Assembly (NCBI GenBank): GCA_963802575.1
Contig: CAWDJF010000006.1
Span: 434,001-498,000, forward strand
Direction of reading: 5' to 3'
DNA length: 64,000 nt
Origin: DATFTE01 sp963802575
Lineage (GTDB): Bacteria > Acidobacteriota > Terriglobia > Terriglobales > Acidobacteriaceae
Shown here: positions 8,478 through 18,082 of the stretch, piece after piece
Numbering within the stretch: the first letter of the stretch is position 1
How the letters are laid out: every line of letters begins with the position of its first letter
The notes under the pieces: model-generated
The model's input: only the letters and a program-made list of their open reading frames with translations
Databases searched by the model: none
Told to the model about the DNA's origin: nothing
Program-made: the position numbers and the translations under genes

Positions 8478-9020
8478 ATGATCCACCCCTGGCACGACGT
8501 CACTCCCGGCGACAAGCTTCCCAACGAATTCCAGACTGTCATCGAGATCCCTTTCGGCTCGAGCGTGAAATATGAGCTCGACAAGGCCAGCGGCTTGATC
8601 AAGCTCGATCGCATTCTCTATTCGGCCGTATATTATCCCGCCAATTACGGATTCATCCCGCAGACCTTCGCCGAAGATGACGACCCGCTCGATGTGCTGG
8701 TGTTGTGCCAGGAGCCTGTAGTGCCCCTGACCATCATTCACGCGCGTGCCATCGGCTTGATGACCATGATTGACAGCGGCAAGAAAGACCACAAGATTAT
8801 CGCCATCGCCACCGAAGATCCCGAGTTCAACAGTTATCACGAGGCCAGCGAGATGCCTCCGCACCGGCTGATCATGCTGCGCCGCTTCTTTCAGGATTAC
8901 AAACAACTGGAAGGGAAAGCGGTGGAAGTCGATGAAATTCGACCCGCGGGGGAAGCCTACCCTGTCATCGAAGATGCCTTGCACCGCTACAGCGAAAAGC
9001 GCCGCAAAGGATTCAAGTAA
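8478..9020 (+). CDS. ppa: Inorganic pyrophosphatase, family I
   Basis: 180 aa, the usual length. It hydrolyses cytoplasmic pyrophosphate to phosphate and so pulls biosynthetic reactions forward. The family I signature DDDPLDVLVL binds the catalytic metals, and the SVKYELDK and YYPANYGFIPQT substrate-site blocks are intact. The start is ATG 8478 (IHPWHDV...), the usual family N-terminus; an in-frame upstream extension to 8403 shows no homology. It is divergent from the ccm operon. Confidence 0.96.
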   Translation: MIHPWHDVTPGDKLPNEFQTVIEIPFGSSVKYELDKASGLIKLDRILYSAVYYPANYGFIPQTFAEDDDPLDVLVLCQEPVVPLTIIHARAIGLMTMIDSGKKDHKIIAIATEDPEFNSYHEASEMPPHRLIMLRRFFQDYKQLEGKAVEVDEIRPAGEAYPVIEDALHRYSEKRRKGFK

Positions 9021-9039
9021 CCGTCTCTGCTCGGTGGGG

Positions 9040-9185
9040 ACGGACGCCTCGTCCGTTGAGCGAGCACAGCGAGGCCTGACGTCATCCTGAGCCCGAAAGG
9101 GCGAAGGATCTGGCGTGGGGTCACAGATGCTGCACGCCAGATCCCTCGGCCGGCTGAAAAACGCCGGCTCTCGGGATGACGTCTT
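9040..9185. repeat. Palindromic repeats downstream of ppa
   Basis: A short GGACGGACGCCTCGTCCGTT hairpin (9040-9059), then a full copy of the GGATCTGGCGTG / CACGCCAGATCC family with flanks GACGTCATCCTGAGC and CGGGATGACGTC. It lies between the convergent ppa and M13 peptidase genes and could act as a transcript end, but there is no T-run. Confidence 0.7.
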
Positions 9186-9205
9186 TAATTAATGGCGGGA
9201 ACTGC

Positions 9206-11233
9206 TCACCACACCCGGCACGCATTCTCGCGCACCATTGGCTGGCCGGCTTTGCAACTCCACGTCTGCTGAAATTCCGGCATGTTCTGCACCACGCCAT
9301 CCACGCGATATTTTCCCGGAGAATGGGGATCGGTCTGCACCCGCGTGCGCGCGTATTCTGGACGCTGCTTCTCGCACCATACCCGTCCGAATCCCAGGAA
9401 AAAGCGCTGCTCAGGCGTGTAGCCTTCGATCTTCTGCGCGGCTTTCCCGGTGGGATCGGCAGCAATCATCTCGCGCAATGCAGCCAGGGCGATGCGCGCT
9501 CCTCCGTTGTCCGCCGTATTCTCCCCGAGCGTGAGGCGTCCATTCAACTTCAGATCATCGACGGCGATGAAGCTGCCGTATTCGTCGGCCACACAGCTCA
9601 CGCGCTTCTCGAACTCTTTGCCGTCCTGGTCAGTCCACCAGTCACGCAAGTTGCCTTGCGGATCGAACTTGCGCCCCGAATCGTCGAAGCCGTGGGTGAG
9701 TTCGTGCCCGATGACTACGCCGATGCCGCCAAAGTTGACCGCGTCGTCCATACTTTTGTCGAAAAATGGAGGCTGCAAAATCCCGGCGGGAAACACAATT
9801 TCGTTGTACGAGCCGCTGTAATAAGCATTCACCGTCGGCGGGGTCATGCCCCACTCCTTGCGGTCGAGCGGCTTGCCAATCTTCGCGAGCTGTCGCTTCG
9901 CCTCAAATTCGTTGGCGCGCGCAAAATTTCCTATCAGGTCGCCGCGCTCCACCGTCAACAGCGTGTAATCGCGCCACGCGTCGGGATAGCCGATCTTGTT
10001 GCGGATCGCCGCCAGCTTCACCTTGGCTTGCTTCTTGGTTTCATCCGACATCCAGGACAGCGTCTGTATGTCTTCATCGAGCGACTTTTCAAGCGCGTTC
10101 ACCATCTTCACCATGCGCTGCTTTTCTTCCGGACTGAAGTTGGTCTCGACGTAACGCTGGCCCAACGCCTCTCCTAGCGACCGGTCAGTGAGATCGACGC
10201 AGCGCTTCCAGCGATCCTGAATCTGCGATTGCCCAGTGAGTTGCTGCTGCATTTTGAAATTCGCATCGACGAATGGCTGCGAGAGCCATGGGGCCGCCGT
10301 GTCGAGCACGCGCCACTCGGCGTAGGTCTTCAACGCGTCGAGCGATTCGGATTCGATCACGCCGTTCACGTCTTTGAAAAAGTCAGGATTCACCACATTC
10401 AGATCGGTGAAGGCCGGAGCACCAGTATCGGTGAAGTAGCGGTTCAGCGAGAAATTTGGCGCGAGCGCGATGGCCTGATCTTTGGTCATCTTGTGATCGC
10501 GATTCTTGGGATCGCGGCGCGCGGCGCGGTCCATCGAAGCCTTGGCGAGCGCGGTTTCGATGCGCAACACGGTCTGCGCTGAATCGGCGGCTTGTTTGGG
10601 AGTTTGCCCCCCGAGCGTAAATACTTGCGTCGCGTAGTCGACGAAGTGCTGGCGCATCTCCACCATCTTGGCGTCGGTCTGGATGTAGTAATTGCGGTCA
10701 GGCAGCGTGAGGCCGCCCTGATCGATAGAGGCAATCACCTGGTCGGCATTGTGAAGGTCTGGCGCCGAGGAAAATTGAAACAGCGCGCTGGCGCCAACCA
10801 TTCTCATGTGGGCGAGGACATCGATGAGCGACGCCTTGTTCTGCACTGAGCCGATGCCGTCGAGCAGCGGCTTGATCGCGCTCACTCCCGCCACATTCGC
10901 GGCCTTTTCGTCCATGCAGGACGAATAAAAATCGCCGATCTTCTGATCGATGGCATGACGGTTGGGCGTGACGGCGGCGGACTTCTCCAGGATGTCTCGC
11001 AGCTCCGCCTGATTGCGTTCGTGCAATTCGGCAAAGCTGCCCCAGCGTGGCAGGTCGGCGGGTATTTCGGCCTTCTTCAGCCAATTGCCACAGGCGTACT
11101 GGAAGAAATCGACGCAGGGATCGAGCGTTTTATCGATGTTGTCGATGCTGAAACCGGAAGCCGGCGGCGTGGTCTGGGCGAATGCGGCAAGAGACAAAAA
11201 CAGGCAGACGAAAAGAAGACGGCAGTCACGCAT
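9206..11233 (-). CDS. M13 family metallopeptidase (PepO/neprilysin-like), secreted
   Basis: 675 aa. The signal peptide (residues 1-19, ends AFAQ) exports it. The N-terminal M13 domain begins DPCVDFFQYACGNW. The zinc site is HExxH at 510-514 (VIGHELTHGFDD) with the third ligand in ENTADNGG about 60 residues later; the C-terminus RENACRVW matches the family end, which usually closes a disulfide. It should cleave small peptides outside the cytoplasm. The start is ATG 11233 with GAGG 7 nt upstream; longer in-frame extensions run into a repeat and are not coding. Confidence 0.95.
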   Translation of the reverse strand: MRDCRLLFVCLFLSLAAFAQTTPPASGFSIDNIDKTLDPCVDFFQYACGNWLKKAEIPADLPRWGSFAELHERNQAELRDILEKSAAVTPNRHAIDQKIGDFYSSCMDEKAANVAGVSAIKPLLDGIGSVQNKASLIDVLAHMRMVGASALFQFSSAPDLHNADQVIASIDQGGLTLPDRNYYIQTDAKMVEMRQHFVDYATQVFTLGGQTPKQAADSAQTVLRIETALAKASMDRAARRDPKNRDHKMTKDQAIALAPNFSLNRYFTDTGAPAFTDLNVVNPDFFKDVNGVIESESLDALKTYAEWRVLDTAAPWLSQPFVDANFKMQQQLTGQSQIQDRWKRCVDLTDRSLGEALGQRYVETNFSPEEKQRMVKMVNALEKSLDEDIQTLSWMSDETKKQAKVKLAAIRNKIGYPDAWRDYTLLTVERGDLIGNFARANEFEAKRQLAKIGKPLDRKEWGMTPPTVNAYYSGSYNEIVFPAGILQPPFFDKSMDDAVNFGGIGVVIGHELTHGFDDSGRKFDPQGNLRDWWTDQDGKEFEKRVSCVADEYGSFIAVDDLKLNGRLTLGENTADNGGARIALAALREMIAADPTGKAAQKIEGYTPEQRFFLGFGRVWCEKQRPEYARTRVQTDPHSPGKYRVDGVVQNMPEFQQTWSCKAGQPMVRENACRVW

Positions 11234-11292
11234 GATGACCTCATTTCCCGAACCCGCGATTCTAGGCTGAGAGCAAGCGCGCGGCAAGGCTT

Positions 11293-11444
11293 TCACCACA
11301 GAGGCACAGAGACACAGAGAAAACCTTTGGAGGAAAAACACCGGTGAGGGAATCTTTGAATGTTGGGCGACGAACAATGGCGGGCAAAGAATTGATTTTC
11401 CAATTTCCTGGTTTCTCTCTGTCTCTGTGCCTCTGTGGTGGATT
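11293..11444. repeat. Inverted repeat, CACAGAGGCACAGAGACACAG family
   Basis: CACCACAGAGGCACAGAG at 11294-11311 is mirrored by CTCTGTGCCTCTGTGGTG at 11423-11440, with longer partial pairing into the GAAA/TTTC flanks. It occupies most of the divergent gap between the M13 peptidase and thiC. No ORF in it is credible. Confidence 0.7.
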
Positions 11445-11464
11445 CTTCCGGCTTCAGCCCAGCG

Positions 11465-11470
11465 TATAAT
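11465..11470 (+). promoter_or_regulatory. Candidate thiC -10 box
   Basis: A perfect TATAAT lies 38 nt before the thiC ATG; no good -35 sits 16-18 nt upstream. The implied leader is about 30 nt, too short for a TPP riboswitch, and none of its conserved elements is visible between the repeat and the start. Confidence 0.45.
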
Positions 11471-11508
11471 CGAGGTTTCGAGAATCCCCGGGTGAGGTGC
11501 CTGCAATC

Positions 11509-12951
11509 ATGACTTCCACGAATGGCAATAATGGACAATCCGTTCCCAAGCCGCGCGCTGACTGGCTTCTGCGCCGCAGGTCTGAGAACCGCGATGGCAA
11601 TTTTTCGCAGATGCACTACGCCCGCCAGGGAGTCCTCACCGACGAAATGAACTATGTCGCACACAAGGAGAAGCTTTCCCCGGAACTGGTGCGCGACGAA
11701 ATCGCTCGCGGACGCATGATCATCCCCGCGAACATCAATCATCCCGAACTCGAGCCCATGGCGATCGGCGTGGCCTCGCTTTGCAAGATCAACTCCAACA
11801 TTGGCAACTCGGCCGTCACCTCGGAGATCAACGAAGAACTCAAGAAGCTGCACACCTCGGTGCACTACGGCGCCGATACGGTGATGGACCTCTCCACCGG
11901 CGGCAACATTCACGAGATTCGCGAAGCCATCCTGCGCCACTCGCCTGTGCCCATCGGCACCGTGCCGATCTACGAAGCTATTTCGCGCGTGAAGCGCATC
12001 GAAGACCTCACGGCGAACGTGATGCTCGAAGTGATCGAGGAGCAGGCCGAGCAGGGCGTCGATTACATGACCATTCACGCCGGCGTCCTGATTCAATACC
12101 TGCCGATGGTTTCAAAGCGCATTACCGGCATCGTCAGCCGCGGCGGCGCGATTCTGGCGCAGTGGATGGCCCATCATCACAAGCAGAATTTCCTCTATGA
12201 ATGCTTCGACGACATCTGCAAGATTTTCGCCAAGCACGACGTCAGCTTCTCTCTGGGAGACGGCCTGCGCCCCGGCTGTATCGCCGACGCCAGCGACGAA
12301 GCCCAGTTTGCCGAACTGGCCACGCTGGGCGAGCTCACGAAAAAAGCTTGGGCACACGATGTGCAAGTCATGATCGAAGGCCCCGGCCACGTGCCGCTCG
12401 ACAAGATCAAAGAGCAAGTCGACAAGGAAAAAGAGCTTTGCTTCGAGGCTCCGTTCTACACGCTGGGCCCGCTCGTGACTGACATCGCTCCCGGCTATGA
12501 CCACATCACGTCGGCCATCGGCGCGGCCATGATCGGATGGCACGGCGCTGCCATGCTCTGCTACGTCACTCCCAAAGAGCACCTCGGCTTGCCCAACGAG
12601 AAAGATGTGAAAGACGGCATCATCGCCTACAAGATCGCCGCCCATGCCGCCGATATTGCGCGCAAACGTCCCGGCGCGCAGGACCGCGACGACGCTCTCA
12701 GCTATGCGCGCTACAAATTTGATTGGGAGAAGCAGTTCGCGCTCTCGCTCGATCCTGAGACCGCGCGCTCCATGCACGACGAGACCTTACCTGAAGAGGG
12801 ATACAAGACGGCCGCCTTCTGCTCCATGTGTGGACCGAAGTTCTGCTCCATGAACTATTCGAGCAAAGTGGACGAGTACAACAAGCAAGTCCACGGCCTG
12901 GAAAAGAAAGATTACTCGGAACTGGTGGATAAGCTGGTCACGCTGAAGTGA
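11509..12951 (+). CDS. thiC: Phosphomethylpyrimidine synthase ThiC
   Basis: 480 aa, the short form without the extra N-terminal domain of the E. coli enzyme. It is a radical-SAM enzyme converting aminoimidazole ribotide to HMP phosphate, the pyrimidine half of thiamine. Blocks seen: NINHPELEPMAIG, IGNSAVTS, LSTGGNIHEIR, SLGDGLRPG, MIEGPGHVPL, TDIAPGYDHITSAIG. The 4Fe-4S site is the C-terminal CSMCGPKFC (CxxCxxxxC). The start is ATG 11509, with GAGG 11 nt upstream; a GTG at 11497 overlaps that site. No other thiamine gene is nearby. Confidence 0.97.
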   Translation: MTSTNGNNGQSVPKPRADWLLRRRSENRDGNFSQMHYARQGVLTDEMNYVAHKEKLSPELVRDEIARGRMIIPANINHPELEPMAIGVASLCKINSNIGNSAVTSEINEELKKLHTSVHYGADTVMDLSTGGNIHEIREAILRHSPVPIGTVPIYEAISRVKRIEDLTANVMLEVIEEQAEQGVDYMTIHAGVLIQYLPMVSKRITGIVSRGGAILAQWMAHHHKQNFLYECFDDICKIFAKHDVSFSLGDGLRPGCIADASDEAQFAELATLGELTKKAWAHDVQVMIEGPGHVPLDKIKEQVDKEKELCFEAPFYTLGPLVTDIAPGYDHITSAIGAAMIGWHGAAMLCYVTPKEHLGLPNEKDVKDGIIAYKIAAHAADIARKRPGAQDRDDALSYARYKFDWEKQFALSLDPETARSMHDETLPEEGYKTAAFCSMCGPKFCSMNYSSKVDEYNKQVHGLEKKDYSELVDKLVTLK

Positions 12952-12987
12952 ACGCAAAATGGCAATTCGCGAAGCAAATGCTACCTG

Positions 12988-15900
12988 TTATTGCACGACC
13001 AGAGTCAGATTGACGCTTTTCACATCGGTTCCAGAAGTGCCCTGTACAACCACGCTATAGGTTCCGGGTGGAGTGCCGGCACCAGTCCCTCCACCTCCAC
13101 CACCTCCTCCGCTTCCGCTTGATCCTGCGCTTCCCCCACCGCACGAAATCAGCAGGGCAACCATCAAGGTTCCTGTCACCAACCATGCCCATCGCAGAGG
13201 TTGCCGCCGCCAATTCAAGACCAAGCCAAACGGCACTATCATAACTGGAAGCAACAACCCATATAAACCGCTGTGACGGTCTCCGACTTCCGCCTGCCTT
13301 CTTGCCGAGGTCGTGATCTGAAGTGTCGCCGACGCGGTCGGTGTAGGTCCGAGCGATACTGGACTTCCCACGACGTAGCACGACGAGTTTGCCGGCAGCC
13401 CATTGCACGAAACGTAAATCGCACCGGAATAATAGGTTCCAACTGTCGCGAAGTTAAGCGTGTAGTCGGCCATTTGGCCAGCGGCAATTGTCGCGCTGGT
13501 ATTCACTGCCTGCATGGAAAAATCATTCGTGGAAAACGAAACGGATGTCGAGTTATCCGCTGGATTGATGTCCGTTTCCAATTCTGACACCGAAGCCTGG
13601 ACGCTCGCGTTTCCTACGGAATTCGGCATCACACTGATCGCTACCACGGCCCTGCCTGCGGATTGAATCGATCCTAGATTGCAAACCGGGGGGGTGATCG
13701 TACATCCCGATTGCGGAGAAACGACTTGCACCGGACCGGCTACCGCATACGTGAACTGGACGTTGTCGGCGGTCGCAGGACCATTATTGTCGATATAAAA
13801 GTCGACCATTCCCACGTTTCCCACCGACGCCGCATTCTGGTTGATGTTTCCCTGAATCCCGAGATCGGGTTCATTGGGAATCACGTCAAGCGTGCCCGGC
13901 GTGGTCACCGTAATCGCGCCGTCCGTCGCCACTACATTGAAGTTGTAGTTTTTTGGAGGAATCGCTGACGTGGTCGTTACAATCAGCGAAATCAACCCTC
14001 CTCCGCTGGGATCGATATACACCGTATCCGGATTGAAGTTGCATTGCGCTTGCGGAGGAAGACCCGAGCAAGAAAATGTCAGCGTCGTGGTGTAACCGCC
14101 GATGCTCCCGAAACTCGGACCGTAGTCCCCACTGCTCTGTCCCGGAATGATGCCCTGATTCGGAAGATTCAAGCCTAAAACCACGCCGACCGCTACGCGT
14201 CCAATATCTTCGGTTCCATAGGTCGTCGCGGTATGACCGTTCGAAGTGCCAGTGATCGAGAACACTTTGTAGGGATTGAACCCCGCAGCAAATCCAAAAT
14301 CAACAACCTGGCTGACAGACCCGGCAGGAATCGTCACCGTTGCGGGAATCGTAATCTTCGGATCGCTTGCCGACAGGGTAACCGTGGTACTGCTGGCCGA
14401 GGGCACATCAAGAGTGATCTGCAGCTCTCCGACTCCGACCGCTGGACTCGCAAACAACCCGATTTGAAAGGGTGCTCCATTGCCGCCCGGCAAGTAGTCG
14501 AATGATGAATAGGCTGCATCGAGTTCGACGAGATCAGCCACGCCATCGCCGTTCACATCAAATGCAAATTGAGGAGATGAAAGCTTGTGAAAGCGGTAAA
14601 TGTCATACGTGGGTGTGAACGAACCGTCTCCGTTGCCCATCAGGAACTGCACATAACGGTCAATGGGCCCCCCGGTGACGCGTTGAAATACCGCTACATC
14701 CGGGTTCCCGTCTCCATTGAAGTCCGCCACTGTGCACATTCCGCCACCCCCGTTGGCAGTGCCACGATAAGAAGGATAAACAAATGAACTGGCATAGGGC
14801 TGATAGGTGTGCGCCAGCGAAAACGTCCCGTCTGGCTGGCCCAGATGGACGGAAATTACCGGGGGCTGATCGTTCGAGGGATAATTTGCTTCTGGATCCT
14901 TGCACGTCACTAAGTCGGGCATCCCGTCACGATTCACATCGGCCATTGTGATCGGGTCGGAGTTGCTGAAAATCTTGACCGCGGTTTGGAATGTGCCGTC
15001 GCCGTTTCCCAGAAATTCATAGACATCGTTCGCCGAAAACGGCACGACGTTGTAGTAGAGCCATGTCAGGATGTCGAGCTTGCCATCGTGATTGAAATCG
15101 CCTGCGTACACCGATACCGGAAAGCGAGGCGTGCCTCCTCCGAAGTACACAGAAGGAGAAGGGTTAAACGTTCCGTCGCCGTTTCCCAGAAAAACGTTCA
15201 ACGCCACGACGTTCGAACTATTTCCGTTCCCGATAGCGACGAAATCGAGCTTCCCATCTTGATTAAAGTCGCCAACAGCCAGGATCTGGTCGGCGGTAGG
15301 CGGATTAGTATTCACCGCCGGCCCGAAAGTGCCATCGCCGTTATTCGGCGCGAACGAAATGTAGGAGGTGGAAAACGAAAAGGCTGGCCCGGCACCGATA
15401 GAGAGAAAGTCTGGATGCCCCGTATTGCGAAAATCGGCGAGGACAAAATCTCCAGGTGTGTAGAAGTCGGTGGAATAAGTGTTGTACCGCGCCAAGGGGC
15501 CGAATCGCCCATTCCCCTGCCCAAGCAACGCCGTCAGTTGGTAGTTACCCGGGCTGCTCGCTGGCAATTCTAACAATGCGAGGTCCTTCTTCCCGTCTCC
15601 ATCCAGGTCTGTGGAAATCAGCCCGGTCACTGGGGAGTTGACGACGCCGAAGTTATACCCGACCGCGTAACCGTTCGGCGCACCGAAACCACCGTTGCCG
15701 TCGTTCAAAAAGACCGAAGCCGAGTCGGTATTCTGGTTGGCGCTGACCACATCGAGATATCCATCACCATTCAGGTCGGCAAAGGCTAACCCCACTAGAA
15801 AGGGCTCCCCGCGATAGACCGACGCCTGGCCGAAATTTCCTTTGCCATCGCCCAACATTACCGAAAGCAAGTCGCCTGCCGTATCTCCATAGCCAACCGG

Positions 15901-17112
15901 ATCCTGATAGACGCTGCCCGCCACGATATCCAGATGCCCATCGTTATTGAGATCCTCGAGTGCCAGAGACAGAGCCACATCGCCCAAGGTGAAGTAAGTG
16001 GGCTGTCCAAAGTTACCATCGCAGCTGCCCGGATACGTAAGCGCATAGCCGAACGCGTCGGTCGTCACAATGTCTTTACATCCGTCTCCGTTGATGTCAC
16101 CGAGCGCAGCTGTGTAGTAGGCATCGAAAATCGTCGAGGCCACCACTTGTCCCGGCACGAAGGTGCCGTCTCCTTGACCCAAAAAGGAGAGGAGCGCATT
16201 GCCAAAAGCACTTCCGGCAGAAATGACCGCGTCGGGAACTCCGTCACCGTTAATGTCCCCCAGCGAAATATCGGTCACCGCCAAAGCCGGATAGGTGGGA
16301 GCGGTAGAGATAATTGGCGATCCTAGTTGTCCATTGCCAACATTGGGGAGGACCGCAAAGACATCCACGGAATTGGCATATACCCCAGCCATGATGTCAA
16401 TCTTGCCGTCTCCGTTAAAGTCGGCCACCGCCAGCGAAAGCGGCGACTCGTTAAGGAAATACTCCGTTTCTGGCGCGAACGTTCCATCGCCTTTGCCAAG
16501 CAGTACACCAACAGTGCCGCTGTCAGCTTCCGCGACGATGATGTCAGAGACGCCATTTCCCCTGAGATCGGCCGTTACCACCCATACCGGGGCCAACCCC
16601 AGCAGCGGGATAATCGTGGGCAACTGCCATCCTCCACCTCCGGTTCCGAGGTAAACCCACACTGTGTTGTCACCGCCATTGGCGACCACCCAATCGATGT
16701 GGCCATCTCCATTGAAGTCAGCCGTAGCCACGCCGGTTGGCAACAATCCGGCGGGAATTGTAGGTCTTAGCTGAAATCCCGGCAAACCCGCTGTCGCCGA
16801 TCCCAACAGAGCTTTCGGCACAGTCTGTGGCAATTCCGGCGAAGGAGGAACCTTAGGTTGTGGGATCGCCAGATCCGCTCGGGGGCGTTGAAACCGGGCC
16901 GCGTATTTTGGGCCTTGCTTGAACGAGTATTTCCATCCGAGGAAGCGGTAAGGCGGATCCAGCTTTATCGGCGTTTCCAGGGAAAGCGGGTGGGAGGCGC
17001 GTGAAACCAGAGAGTTACGGTAGGAAGTCTGCCCCTTCGAGGATGGAGCAGAAATCAGCAACGCGAAAACCGTAAGCACCGCGCACGCTGCAGAACGCGG
17101 CCGGCGCACCAT
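12988..17112 (-). CDS. Giant FG-GAP/VCBS-repeat secreted protein with C-terminal membrane/lipobox tail
   Basis: About 1374 aa. The signal peptide is in the first ~27 residues (RRPRS then a hydrophobic core). Residues ~100-900 are a long run of FG-GAP/VCBS units, each with a DxNxDGxxD calcium loop (for example DFNGDGHID, DINGDGVPD, DLNGDGYLD), giving several seven-bladed propellers. Ig-like and DUF11-like segments follow. The tail holds a membrane helix, an RRQPLRW loop, a second helix ending LLISC, a Gly-rich linker and a hairpin ending TLVVQ. Substrate unknown; surface binding is inferred. The start is ambiguous: ATG 17112 (chosen) or GTG 17148, neither with a clear ribosome site. Confidence 0.85.
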   Translation of the reverse strand: MVRRPRSAACAVLTVFALLISAPSSKGQTSYRNSLVSRASHPLSLETPIKLDPPYRFLGWKYSFKQGPKYAARFQRPRADLAIPQPKVPPSPELPQTVPKALLGSATAGLPGFQLRPTIPAGLLPTGVATADFNGDGHIDWVVANGGDNTVWVYLGTGGGGWQLPTIIPLLGLAPVWVVTADLRGNGVSDIIVAEADSGTVGVLLGKGDGTFAPETEYFLNESPLSLAVADFNGDGKIDIMAGVYANSVDVFAVLPNVGNGQLGSPIISTAPTYPALAVTDISLGDINGDGVPDAVISAGSAFGNALLSFLGQGDGTFVPGQVVASTIFDAYYTAALGDINGDGCKDIVTTDAFGYALTYPGSCDGNFGQPTYFTLGDVALSLALEDLNNDGHLDIVAGSVYQDPVGYGDTAGDLLSVMLGDGKGNFGQASVYRGEPFLVGLAFADLNGDGYLDVVSANQNTDSASVFLNDGNGGFGAPNGYAVGYNFGVVNSPVTGLISTDLDGDGKKDLALLELPASSPGNYQLTALLGQGNGRFGPLARYNTYSTDFYTPGDFVLADFRNTGHPDFLSIGAGPAFSFSTSYISFAPNNGDGTFGPAVNTNPPTADQILAVGDFNQDGKLDFVAIGNGNSSNVVALNVFLGNGDGTFNPSPSVYFGGGTPRFPVSVYAGDFNHDGKLDILTWLYYNVVPFSANDVYEFLGNGDGTFQTAVKIFSNSDPITMADVNRDGMPDLVTCKDPEANYPSNDQPPVISVHLGQPDGTFSLAHTYQPYASSFVYPSYRGTANGGGGMCTVADFNGDGNPDVAVFQRVTGGPIDRYVQFLMGNGDGSFTPTYDIYRFHKLSSPQFAFDVNGDGVADLVELDAAYSSFDYLPGGNGAPFQIGLFASPAVGVGELQITLDVPSASSTTVTLSASDPKITIPATVTIPAGSVSQVVDFGFAAGFNPYKVFSITGTSNGHTATTYGTEDIGRVAVGVVLGLNLPNQGIIPGQSSGDYGPSFGSIGGYTTTLTFSCSGLPPQAQCNFNPDTVYIDPSGGGLISLIVTTTSAIPPKNYNFNVVATDGAITVTTPGTLDVIPNEPDLGIQGNINQNAASVGNVGMVDFYIDNNGPATADNVQFTYAVAGPVQVVSPQSGCTITPPVCNLGSIQSAGRAVVAISVMPNSVGNASVQASVSELETDINPADNSTSVSFSTNDFSMQAVNTSATIAAGQMADYTLNFATVGTYYSGAIYVSCNGLPANSSCYVVGSPVSLGPTPTASATLQITTSARRQAEVGDRHSGLYGLLLPVMIVPFGLVLNWRRQPLRWAWLVTGTLMVALLISCGGGSAGSSGSGGGGGGGGTGAGTPPGTYSVVVQGTSGTDVKSVNLTLVVQ

Positions 17113-17282
17113 TTCTTGCGACCAGGAGCCCAGGACGAAGTGCGACACGAAGTAGCTACCGAACCTCTCTCCACTTTCCTCAAGGAGTAAGTGGAAAGGG
17201 AATCGTAGTCCGCAAACCTCACTCAGTCAATTGTTTTGGTCCCAGCGCCACTTATTATGGAGTTATTCAGTTGAACCTGAAT

Positions 17283-17930
17283 TTACTTGAAATCCGCCAT
17301 CCCGTCCCACACTAACTGCACCGCAATTGCCAGAATCAGGAATCCGAAGATGCGGTTGATCGCGCCCGTGGCTCCCGGGCCTAGCCGCGACACCAGCGGT
17401 CCGCCTAATCGCAGGAATAGATACACACTCAGCGCTACCGCCGCGATCCCAATCACCATTCCGAAGTAAGCCATCATCGAGTCGGTGTGCGCCGCAAGTC
17501 CCATCACAACCCCAATCGATCCCGGCCCCGACAGCAGAGGCATCGCCATGGGAGTTAGCGAGATGTCTTCTTTCGTGCTGGCCTCTGCGGTTTCCAGCGG
17601 TGTAATGCGGCTCGAAGACGTCACCATGCCCCACGCTGTGTTCCCTACGATCAGCCCACCCGCAATTTGCAGCACTGGCAGTGAGATACCGAAAAAGCTC
17701 AACACAAAACGTCCCAGGAATAAAAAGAAGACGAGGATCAATCCCACATATACGGATGTCTTCAGTGCCGTGTGATTGCGCTCGTTCTTGTCGAAGTCAG
17801 TGGTGAGCGAATAAAAGATCGGCACCCCGCCAAAGGGATTCACAATCGGGAACAACGCCAGAAACGTGGCGCTCGCCGCCGAAGGCAGGCTGCGCAGAAT
17901 CTCGTTCACTCCGTAGTTTCCGACAATCAT
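17283..17930 (-). CDS. MarC family (UPF0056) inner-membrane protein
   Basis: 215 aa with six hydrophobic segments. The family hallmark FLALFPIVNPFGGVPIFYSL is near residue 23, and the second conserved block PMAMPLLSGPGSIG near residue 127. MarC proteins were named for a supposed antibiotic-resistance role later withdrawn; the transported compound, if any, is unknown. A ribosome site AAGGA lies directly before the ATG. It stands alone. Confidence 0.93.
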   Translation of the reverse strand: MIVGNYGVNEILRSLPSAASATFLALFPIVNPFGGVPIFYSLTTDFDKNERNHTALKTSVYVGLILVFFLFLGRFVLSFFGISLPVLQIAGGLIVGNTAWGMVTSSSRITPLETAEASTKEDISLTPMAMPLLSGPGSIGVVMGLAAHTDSMMAYFGMVIGIAAVALSVYLFLRLGGPLVSRLGPGATGAINRIFGFLILAIAVQLVWDGMADFK

Positions 17931-17950
17931 TCCTTAGTCCCGTCTCGCTC

Positions 17951-18006
17951 TTAGAAGACGTCATCCCGACCCTGAGCGAAGCGAAGGAGGAGGGATCTGG
18001 CGTGCA
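17951..18006. repeat. Half copy of the GGATCTGGCGTG repeat
   Basis: GACGTCATCCCGACCCTGAG ... GGATCTGGCGTGC matches the left half of the element at 9076-9184; the right half is missing. It lies in the divergent gap between marC and the next membrane gene. Confidence 0.65.
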
Positions 18007-18082
18007 CCAGCAAAGGTCCGGACATCATAAGGAGCGCAGGAGGTGGCCGTCAACGGCGGCGAATGTGATAAAAACTTGCCCC

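Noticed and set aside
13000..17000. Tandem DNA repeats as a CRISPR or satellite
   Set aside because: The period corresponds to FG-GAP protein units with varied codons; not identical DNA repeats with spacers.
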